Shown here: positions 41,315-64,000 of the stretch, piece after piece | Layout: each line of letters opens with the position of its first letter | Position numbering within the stretch: position 1 is the stretch's first letter | DNA from: Whitmania pigra | Taxonomy: Eukaryota > Annelida > Clitellata > Hirudinida > Haemopidae | Direction: 5' to 3' | DNA length: 64,000 nt | Assembly (NCBI GenBank): GCA_021613335.1 | Contig: JAJTWR010000275.1 | Coordinates: 1,985,001-2,049,000, forward strand | Position numbers and translations under genes: made by a program | The notes under the pieces: generated by a model | Databases searched by the model: none | What the model saw: the letters and a program-made list of their open reading frames with translations, nothing else | What the model was told of the DNA's origin: nothing

Positions 41315-43089
41315 TAACCTGCGAATTCTTGTCAGGATGGAGGCAGAGACAGTGTCCCCTGAGCACCACATAAGTACTTTTCCATGCTCTGTCCACCGAG
41401 TACTTTGATAATTAGAAAAATAAATACAATTCAGTACAAGTCGACATTGCATAGAATGATGATACACGATAAGTAATAAACTATAAATAATGAATAATAA
41501 GTAATAAATTATAAATGATTAATAATAAAATGATAAGTAATAAATAACAACCCCTCAAAAACTCAAACAGCCACCTTTCCATCGACAAACGTATTTTTCG
41601 ACTTCAACGGTCCTTCGAAGACCGTTTCTCCGAGGGATTCCGGAAACTTCTTCTGCGACGACGGGTCGATGACTCTCTGACTTGTCTGGGTCGTGGGAGA
41701 GATGTTTATTATTAATAATTTGGTATAACTAATAAATACATATTTATCATTAGTAATTTTTAAATTTAATTAATAAAATGCAAATACTCTTATTATCAAA
41801 AATTATTAAAGTTTATTAGTCTTATTATATTTATTATTAATGCTATTGTTGTTGTTTTAATCATTTCTTTTTCAATACTAATTGCCTGGAATTATGTTTT
41901 TGACTTTATCCTGAAGTGTGATGTTGCAAGGTTGTCAACGTAAATGCAGAAACAATTGAATGTAAAATATTTGAAGACATTAACCTTGTAAAATTGTTTT
42001 TAAATACAATTTATTTAGAAATTTATTTTCATTTTCAATTCAAAAAAAAAATTTTTTAAAACCTTGGATCCTGCAGAAGGTTCCCTATCTCTTCCATGCC
42101 TTCTTCCTTTTCCATGAGTTGAAGGTCTTAATAAAAAATTGCAAGATTTTATTTTTGTTAAATGTAGTCGATGGATAATCGTGCGTCGTTAAACAAAATA
42201 CAAATCGCCGAATGAATTATATCCATCATCCTAATCGTCTAGTTATGAATAGCTAATTGATAAATAATATTAAAAATACACAAATAGTTAAATAATAAAT
42301 AATATTAATAAAATACACGAATAGGTAATTGATAATTAATGTTAATAAAACAATAAATAATATTAATAAAATACATGAATAATTAATTGATAATGTTAAT
42401 AAAATGCATGCATCGCCAAATATTCCTCCGACCTTGTTTTATCCTGAGCCATCGGCCTGAGATGCCTCGAAGGTTTCATTTCTACGGAAGTTCTGGAAGA
42501 TGCACTCTGCCTAAAAGTTAACAAAAGTCGGTGCAAATAAATAAATTCTTCGAATGGGATGTTATCAACTGTTTTCGAGCAGACGACGCTGCATACTTTC
42601 GAGGGATGTTAAAATGTGACGCGAACTTACGAGATCCTGGGAGACATTGAAGGTTTGTTGGCAATTTTGTAAGACGACCTTCTGTACAGTTTACTATCAG
42701 ATCTTTTCATTGGAGTATTCTCGTCATGTGCTTCTGAAATCCAAACAAATTAACAGAATAATATTATCTGTAGATTCATATATTACATAATGCAACAGTG
42801 ACATTATTAAAACAAAATAACGTAAGAATCCAAAAACTTTAATGGCAAATAAGTCGCTTCAAAATCTCCAAAGCAAGAAATACTTGCTTGTACTTTGAGT
42901 CATTTGTGCCAATGTTCTCTTGGAGGCAGACGACATGCGACGATCGCCTTCAAATTCCTTACTCCTACTGTGAGCCTTCGAATGTCTGTGTCTTTGACCC
43001 GTTTGCGACTTGCTGATTGTCTCATCGGATTTAAAACTGCTTCCATCCACGGAAGTATTGTTTTCCATCAAGTTCGAGGAGGGTTCCAT
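34431..43089 (-). CDS. ARHGAP21/23-like Rho GTPase-activating protein (PH + RhoGAP)
   Basis: Sixteen exons on the minus strand: 43089-42894, 42733-42631, 42510-42433, 42126-42063, 41685-41575, 41402-41319, 41013-40819, 40620-40305, 39942-39707, 39186-39061, 38660-38552, 38332-38265, 37991-37896, 36912-36784, 36389-36269 and 36124-34431. All junction phases agree and the CDS totals 3,726 nt (1,241 aa). A basic Ser-rich N-terminus is followed by a PH domain (about 165-277, STYVVLRGH...[18 protein letters not shown]), a linker ending in a His tract, and a RhoGAP domain (about 450-645). The arginine finger is in GIYRVPGN (R486), with FFRKLPEPL and [14 protein letters not shown] long Ser-rich tail (677-1241) sits in one exon. 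PH/RhoGAP spacing and sequence fit ARHGAP21/23, which stimulate GTP hydrolysis by Rho/Cdc42 and bind Arf1 through the PH region. The N-terminal PDZ domain of that family is not found. Start codon: first ATG after a Gly/Lys-rich leader; an upstream 5' exon cannot be excluded. Confidence 0.85.
36625..36762. repeat. (CATC)n tetranucleotide repeat in RhoGAP intron 14
   Basis: CCATC/CATC units with CACC and CGTC variants, ending about 20 bp from the donor of exon 14 (36784). Confidence 0.92.
37265..37325. repeat. (ATC)n/(ACC)n tract in RhoGAP intron 13
   Basis: ATC units followed by CACCAC/CATCAC variants; a second ATC/ACC tract lies at 37756-37855 in the same intron. Confidence 0.9.
38664..38890. 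repeat. (GAT)n tracts in RhoGAP intron 10
   Basis: GAT units at 38664-38700, 38716-38733 and 38797-38890. On the coding (minus) strand the first tract reads CATCATCATCAG directly into exon 11, so the splice acceptor itself is built from the end of the microsatellite. Confidence 0.9.
39196..39310. repeat. (GAT)n tracts in RhoGAP intron 9
   Basis: GAT units at 39196-39230 and 39258-39275, just upstream (on the minus strand) of the acceptor of exon 10. A further GAT tract lies at 39506-39530. Confidence 0.85.
41216..41312. repeat. (AAT)n microsatellite in RhoGAP intron 6
   Basis: About 30 pure AAT units ending 6 bp from the donor of exon 6 (on the minus strand the array starts right after the GTTAAT donor). 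Confidence 0.95.
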
Positions 43090-43982
43090 GCTTGGTTTTC
43101 CTCCTGCTGCCAATTGTCGTCAACGTGGAGATAGTCGAAAACAAAATTCAACACCTGACAGCCTTCAAATCAAACATTAGAGTAGCAAGAACCTTCTCAT
43201 TAGTGAACTAATCTGATTCGATTTCTCTTCCTAAAACCACCTTTAATTAATTAATTTCAAATAATAATTCGTAAACGCACAAAGTACACGACCGCAGTAC
43301 CGCAGCCATCCATGTCGGAAAGAGGCGCTATTAATCCCCATGCAGAAATTATAATAAAAGAAAATCTGCCTTGCGTGCATGCATGCGCAACCTCTTGTGA
43401 ATACGAAATAACATAAGTGGTAGGGTAACTAATTTAAGTGTAATTTTAAACTTAAAACATTATAATTGTAATTATAGCCAATACCAGGTTTGCATTTATG
43501 CGGTCTACATACAAAGTAAGGTTGAGTTCGATAAAATGCCGAAAATTTCAAAATAAATTTCTGCAAATAGATTAAAATACAGCGTTAATTTACAAATATT
43601 TAAATATATATTTTTTAATAATAGCGGTACATTATATTGATTGGAATGTTTTGCAGGAATCTGCGCAAAAGTTTTTGGATAATTTAATTTAATAAATTGA
43701 CTGAAATAAAGCTAGTTCAATAATTTTTGCTGTAAATAATTTATAATAATACTTGATTGTTTTTATGTAATTATTACAAAAAGTTGATGGAAATTCAAAC
43801 AATGTTTCAAAACTCATAAATAATATAAACAAATGCTGGGACGTGGTCTGTTTGGGGTTTGCAGGAATTTCCACCGATATAGCAAGTCCATTAGCTCTTA
43901 TTGTGATTGACCCTGTCAGATTTAAACAATAATAAGTTTGGAAAATATATTTTGAATATCGCTGCAACGTATTTTCTGTAAG
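43090..43982. promoter_or_regulatory. Putative bidirectional promoter between RhoGAP and C7orf25-like genes
   Basis: The two start codons point away from each other across 893 bp. The part at about 43280-43400 is locally GC-richer, with CCGCAGCCATCCATGTCGG and a TGCATGCATGCGCA block resembling YY1- and NRF1-type housekeeping promoter motifs. GGCGCTAT (43325) recalls the LINE tail but is too short to call. No TATA box stands out. Shared control of the two genes is inferred from layout only. Confidence 0.4.
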
Positions 43983-46462
43983 ATGAGCAGTTCTCATGAT
44001 GTTACCGAGTTACACAAGAGCTTGGGCCTCTTGATAAACATCGGCGAGAAACTGGTTGACAAATGCGAGGAGCATAAAGACATATCTGGTGTTGGAAAGC
44101 TGCTGAAAAACTGCAAGGCGGAATTAAATTATTTGAAGAAGGTTATTTTGCTTAAAAAGTGTTTTCTTAGGTGTTTATTTTTAGTTGTTGCTGACTTTTA
44201 AAAGTATTTTTGTTTAATTTGCAAAGCTTTCTCAGAAAGAGAAGTTTAGTGAAGCTGTGCTCAAATCTAGCAACCTCAGCAACTTGCAAGGTAGGCTATG
44301 CAGCATGAAGCTTGACTTATTTAATGTAACCTGAAATTAGTTTATTCAGAGAATGACTAAGATTAATAAATGATTTGATAAATTGTTATTAGAAAAACAG
44401 AATTATCATCAATCATTGCTAAATTTTGAAATGAAAATTAATTAAATCGAAATAAATTAATCGGTCGCATTTTCAGGGATAGCCCTTTGTGCTGAAAACC
44501 TATCCAATGTGGTCGCAGTACTTCGACCTCTCCAGATGGCAAACTCTCCCCACCCGATCGTGGTCGATGTCGTCTGCGACGGGGGGAGAACCTGGGTGAA
44601 GGTCATCACCAAGAATTCAAAAGCCCTGCTTGCCAATGTAAATGGTAATAATACTTATGACTGTGATGTCAATGGTAATAGACTATTACCATTACTAATA
44701 GTACTTATGACCATGGTGAAAATCAGGCATCTCGTATACCGGCTGCAACTGAACCAGTCCAAATTCGAAGCCATGACCCTGGGCACCCTCTATCGCTCCC
44801 TACGGCGACTCAGCGTCGCTTCTGTTCATCCCGCCAACACGAGCATCGAGCTATCCAGCTCCGTAAAACTCCTCGGGTTTATCCTCGACAGTGACCTCTG
44901 GCTCGATAGGCACCTTTCCGCAACAGTTAGAGCCTGCAACTATCGACCGTGGGCTGTAAGCATTGCGAGCACTGCATCCGCTTCCGGGTGCTGATAGAAT
45001 TAGGTTCGAGGTTGCTCTTCTCGTTCGTAAGGTTCTCAGCACTGGAATGCCACGCTATCTCACCTGCACGCTCTGCCAGCACTCCCATTCGAGATGCTTG
45101 CGGTCGGAGACGTCCGACTTTCTCAGAATTCCTATTCCGAGGAACAGTTTGAAGCAAAGTCCTCCAAGTTCACCAGTCCTCAGACATGGACTACCGGCTA
45201 ACCTCAGGGCTTCTGCATCATTCAACCAATTCGAGGCCAGCCTCAAGACTCACCTCCTTCCACAGCAGCCAAGGATGGAGTGCTTATGGCGCTACACAAA
45301 TGCACTTATTATTTTTATTGTTAATGTTATTATTATTATTGTTTCCACAGAACAATGCCACTTCGGAACGAGGAGCATCAGAGAGCAGGCCACGAAGTAC
45401 CTCGAGTTTGCAAAACTTCACCCATTCCAGTTCAAGGTTCCTGAGGTGATGTTCGTCTTCTTCCATCCAGTGCCCCAGAAGATGGAGGACGGACTCTCGA
45501 GGCTAGGAATCCTGGTGAAGAGGAGCCAAGAAGTTGTGCCAAAGGAACTGCTGTCGTCCGAGTTGTGCTGCAACATATTCAAGAACCTTGGGATTTCCAG
45601 GGAGGCAGAAACTTATGAGGATTTCGATTTCGACGACGTCGAAGAAGATTCCGATAGCTTCGACGACGGACGGAGCGATGACGACGACTACGACGTCGAC
45701 GGCGATGAAGACGATGGTGACGACGAGGCCGAGGAAAGTCACGACGACCGCGATAAAGAAGAGAATGTCCAGGACTTCATCCCTGCAGTGCCGAAAGATT
45801 CTTCGGCCAACCCTCATCTCACAGAATATCCAGAAATGATCGCCACGACGGAATTTCTGGGGTCCATTTGTGCCAACAGTCACTGCATTTGCAAGAGTTA
45901 CATCAATCGTCTCTCTGACAACGCCTCGAACATCTTTCCTCTCATCGACAGAGTCAACTTGGACGTCACGTCCCTGATCGCCGTTGTCAGTAACCTCTGC
46001 CATGGCCACTGCAACTTCAAGTTTCGAGAGAATTACCTTACCTTGCAGGCTAAAGATGAGCAGTCGAACCCTACCCTTCCGAAAGTCTTCGAGTTATTTC
46101 TGGGCAGGTCTTTGTTCTCGTGTCAGACCGCCGTGCACGATTTCGAAAAGATTGTCAGCATCGTGGGTGGCAGCGAAGAGAAAGATCGAGCCAAGCAGCT
46201 CTTGAAGGGCATTTTCGTTGTCCCCGATCTCTCGTCCAGCAAGTGCGACAAGCTCCAAGAGAGCGCCAGGATCAATCCCCGCATGAGGACCATATTCGGG
46301 ACCGGTGACAGCCTCAAGGCCGTGACCTGCACTGCCAACAACGGATTTGTGAGGGCATCCAAGCAAGCCGGGGTGGAATTTGTGGCCTTCATTCACCCGG
46401 CCAGAGCCCTCACGGAGCAGAAACAAGATTCTGCAGACACAGTGAAACTCGGAGGGTTGTGA
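43983..46462 (+). CDS. C7orf25: C7orf25 homologue (UPF0415 / DUF1308 family)
   Basis: Four exons, 43983-44141, 44227-44290, 44477-44644 and 45351-46462; phases agree and the CDS is 1,503 nt (500 aa), somewhat longer than the human protein. The N-terminus (LKNCKAELNYLKK), IVVDVVCDGG.TWVKVI, then NLDVTSLIAVVSNLCHG, CQTAVHDFEKI and the closing RTIFGTGDSLKAVTCTANNG with FVRAS match the conserved blocks of human C7orf25 throughout, so homology is strong. The family is conserved but of unknown function; a distant relation to PIN-like nucleases has been proposed, which I cannot test here. An unusual Asp/Glu-rich insert of about 50 residues lies at about 220-270 (45617-45765). Intron 3 (44645-45350) contains a LINE remnant. 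Cytosolic or nuclear: no signal peptide or membrane segment. Confidence 0.92.
44726..45345 (+). mobile_element. L2/CR1-like LINE 3' fragment in intron 3 of the C7orf25-like gene
   Basis: Frame 44726-44994 gives LQLNQSKFEAMTLGT and VKLLGFILDSDLWLDRHLSA, the end of a non-LTR reverse transcriptase domain. After a frameshift, 44970-45285 gives RIRFEVALLVRKVLSTGMP, GLPANLRASASFNQFEASLK and THLLP, the usual C-terminus of L2/CR1-type ORF2. The fragment ends with GGCGCTACACAAATG (45288-45302) and an ATT-rich tail, the standard 3' end of such elements. It is 5'-truncated, frame-shifted and in the same orientation as the host gene. Confidence 0.85.
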
Positions 46463-47556
46463 ACGATAATAGGAATTTAAAATGTGATCTCATAAATAAA
46501 TGTTTTGTTTTTGGATGCACGTACTCAAATTGGCAATGTACAATTCTCAATGTATTTGGCGTGCTTTAATCTTCTCTGATGTTAATATCAGTTTTGAATT
46601 TGAACTTCAAAATTCTTCCATCATGAAAACTAAGTTGATGAGTTGGAGTTTATTATGATTCGCTGGGGTCAACTAGAAAACTAGTATTAATAATAACAAT
46701 CAACAAGTACGAGTAATTTTTTATTTAATTAAAAATTTTTAAATATTTTTTTTTTTTTACAATTTTCTTCTGCCTTAGAAACCTCATAACTATGCATTAT
46801 TGGGCGAAATTTATGAAACAAATCCTATTATTATCTAGAAATGTAATTAAGTGTTGGAAATGTCAGGTCGGAATGGCTCCAGGATGACAGAGGTCAAATT
46901 TGTTTGCTTCCCGTCAGGAGTTTAACCGCAACTTTTTCCCTGCCGCCAAAACGGAAGTGGGATAGAAAAGATGAACCCAGAATTCTAAGTCTGAACAACA
47001 GAGTGCTTGGCCAGCGTTCGAAATTAGCAGCTAGAGAATATCGAGAACTGGCGCGAATGTTGACAAACTGAGTGACTCAAAACCAGCTTTGAGCGTGCAG
47101 ACGAGGGAGGGTGTGTTCGAGTATTTGCATATTAATCGTTCCGATTTGCGAATATCATTTCATTTGAATGTTATAATGTTTGGGCTGGACTTTAAATTTC
47201 TATCAGGCGTGAATTAAATTCAAGAGAGAGATCTCGGCTCCCTTCGTCAATCTTGTATAAAATAGGCTGCACAATAACTTTCAAAACAGTTGTCTTAACA
47301 TTACTCAACAACCACAAGCGTGGTATTACTAAGCAGCTTTTTACTATGATAAAAATATTATTATATTCCTCGCCCAATATTTTTTGTTTCATTATGAACG
47401 CGAAGTTTTAGAGATCTAGCTGATAAATTACGGACTACAATATTCATACCTACGAATGAAGGATTACGAAACGACAAAGTAAGTGGAAAATACTGTTCAA
47501 TAACTGGGAATAAAAGTTCGACCAACATTCTGATCACATTGAATTTGGATTGCAGA
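46463..47556. other. Interval between C7orf25-like and formin genes
   Basis: The poly(A) signal of the first gene lies at 46495-46500. About 46850-47140 is GC-richer and includes an octamer ATTTGCAT at 47123-47130 followed by ATTAAT; this is the likeliest promoter or 5' UTR of the formin gene. A TTGGATTGCAG just before the formin ATG suggests the first coding exon is preceded by a non-coding exon. Confidence 0.4.
46495..46500 (+). terminator. Poly(A) signal of the C7orf25-like gene
   Basis: AATAAA 33 bp after the stop codon. Confidence 0.65.
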
Positions 47557-62720
<15,164 letters not shown>

Positions 62721-63027
62721 TTCAACATGAAAGACATCGCACAGACACTCAAAATGGCCAATTAAAATGGCTATCCTTTTTGTCTATTTTCACTAATTCC
62801 AATTGTTTTGAAGCATTCTTTGCATTAACTAATCTTACATTTATTCTGCATTCTACAAAGAAAAAAATTCGCAAATTAAACTATATAACAATATTTCAAA
62901 TTGTACTTCATTACGATATTTACTAAGAGCCATTGAAACCTGCAAACCGTAGACTAAGCAATATCAACAAAGCATGTCCGTCGGCTATTATGACCAAAAA
63001 TAGATGCAATCAAGCGTATTTGATACT

Positions 63028-63886
63028 TCAGTTCCTTTTTATTCGAAATAATTCAATGAACTTTTCTCTGAGAGTCGGACCCTGTAATTTTGCACCCGGA
63101 ATTTGATTAAAGTAAGGATAAGTTAGGCTTTGGTTGCTCGGCGTTTTTCGGAAGGATTCAGCGTTGTTGTGGTTGTCTCTGCTGTCCAGAGTAAATTGAT
63201 GAGAAACCGCGTTCCTGTGGGCGATGAATTTGTCAGTAATTTAACGAGTTAGTATTGTATTGTTGGTTAATAATAACAGCAAATATGTTTGTGTAATGCG
63301 TAATTTGGGAGTTAAAATCTTGGTCGCCTAGATCATTTGTTATGCTCTTTCTAATGTGTACAGACTGTGAGCCGGGTTTCGAATGCTAGACAATAACCTA
63401 CAGTTTCTTTTTTTTAGGAGGCATTATTTCTGAGCAAATTTGCAGTGCATAAATACGTTATTTATTATTACGATTCAATATTAAACAATTGCATTAGTTT
63501 ATGTTATTTCAAAGAGCATTTTAAGCAATATTTACAAAGTCGTGATATTTGTGAAAAACAATGTTATTGTCTAACGATGACGGAGGCAAGGCTATGTTCT
63601 TGTCAATTGCCATGTTTAAATTTCCGACCGATGTCGAGTTACAACTTGAAAAATTACACATTATTATTTGATAATAGTTTACTTATGTTAATTAATATTA
63701 TTAAAAATTATTAATAACAATTAGTAACAACTCATATAAATGTATATAAATATATGTTCCAGCAAATAAAATAAAATTGCTTGTTAACAAATAATTCTAG
63801 CGGAAGTTACGATGTCCTAATTCAACACTCACTCGCTTCTTAGAGACATAGAAGGTAACCTCGCGAAAATTCCAACTTCCTCTTTT
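63028..63886 (-). CDS. 3' end of an unidentified gene convergent with the formin gene (partial)
   Basis: Two minus-strand exons have compatible phase. The first, 63886-63833, has acceptor TTATTTTCAG and donor GA|GTGAGT and reads EEVGIFARLPSMSLRS. The second, 63214-63028, has acceptor TCGCCCACAG and reads NAVSHQFTLDSRDN, then TPSNQSLTYPYFNQIPGAKL and LREKFIELFRIKRN before the stop. The polar, Asn/Ser-rich sequence and the exact 2+1 phase match argue for a real gene whose 5' part lies beyond the right edge. I do not recognise the family. TTTATT on plus at about 62839 could be its poly(A) signal, which would make its 3' UTR overlap the formin 3' end. Confidence 0.5.
63418..63714 (+). CDS. Possible cysteine-rich exon (unidentified)
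   Basis: A strong acceptor (TTTCTTTTTTTTAG) precedes an open frame of 98 codons with a dense cysteine pattern: NNCISLCYF, then SRDICEKQCYCL, then RLCSCQLPCLNF. The C.C..PC end recalls the cysteine-rich ectodomain of DEG/ENaC channels, but the match is weak. The frame lies on the plus strand inside the single intron of the minus-strand gene 63886-63028, so it is either a nested exon or a chance frame. Confidence 0.25.
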   Translation, partial: EALFLSKFAVHKYVIYYYDSILNNCISLCYFKEHFKQYLQSRDICEKQCYCLTMTEARLCSCQLPCLNFRPMSSYNLKNYTLLFDNSLLMLINIIKNY

Positions 63887-64000
63887 CTGAAAATAACAAA
63901 TACTTATTGCGATACAACACTTTTGAATACGTTGAAGAAATAAATAATAGGAAATCTATAAATAATAATAAATGATTAATGTGGTGATTATTTATGTTTA

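Noticed and set aside
43689..43997. 102-codon minus ORF upstream of the C7orf25-like gene, considered as a PDZ exon
   Set aside because: No PDZ carboxylate-binding loop or ARHGAP21-like sequence; composition is AT-driven and it spans the neighbour's start.
44963..45350. First ~130 codons of the 499-codon ORF ending at 46462
   Set aside because: This part is LINE remnant and intron; the real C7orf25 exon 4 begins at the acceptor at 45351.

Overview
This window is animal (metazoan) nuclear DNA. The evidence is spliced genes with GT-AG introns of about 50-2,200 bp, signal-peptide C-type lectin genes, a formin, a RhoGAP and a C7orf25-type gene, all set in very AT-rich sequence full of trinucleotide microsatellites. 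The low-complexity load and mobile elements (hAT, L2/CR1-like LINE, Ty3/gypsy) suggest a non-vertebrate animal; the species cannot be named from sequence alone. All gene models were built by hand: exons were joined only where splice sites and codon phase agree, and total CDS lengths were checked for divisibility by three.

Left part (1-13.5 kb): the decayed 3' end of a hAT transposon (1-542), a cluster of diverged repeats and LINE-tail-like pieces, long (ATC)n, (ATT)n and (AATAT)n/(GATAT)n arrays, and a few unassigned coding-looking exons. A large single-exon ORF (13542-15446) encodes a multi-pass membrane protein resembling the PRRT3/PRRT4 family, with a possible upstream exon at 12431-12615. 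The 15.4-23.1 kb stretch is mostly AT-rich DNA but carries a striking triple AGGTCA direct repeat.

Middle (23.1-28.6 kb): three tandem, co-oriented, three-exon genes for small secreted C-type lectin-like proteins. All share the same intron phases, and their Ca/sugar-binding motifs have diverged. 28.6-34.4 kb has no convincing gene.

Right half: an ARHGAP21/23-like RhoGAP gene (minus strand, 16 exons, 43089 to 34431) has PH and RhoGAP domains but no PDZ domain visible. It is divergent from a C7orf25/UPF0415 (DUF1308) gene (plus strand, 4 exons, 43983-46462) across a putative bidirectional promoter of about 0.9 kb; intron 3 of the latter carries an L2/CR1-like LINE remnant. Next is a complete FMNL/Frl-type formin gene (plus strand, 28 exons, 47557-62720, about 976 aa) with GBD/FH3, coiled coil, FH1, FH2 and DAD. 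Its third intron region holds an internally deleted Ty3/gypsy element with one LTR, and several introns open with tandem repeats. At the right edge, two phase-compatible minus-strand exons (63886-63028) are the 3' end of an unidentified convergent gene.

The RhoGAP and the formin both belong to families that act on Rho GTPase/actin signalling, but nothing in the sequence shows that they work together.
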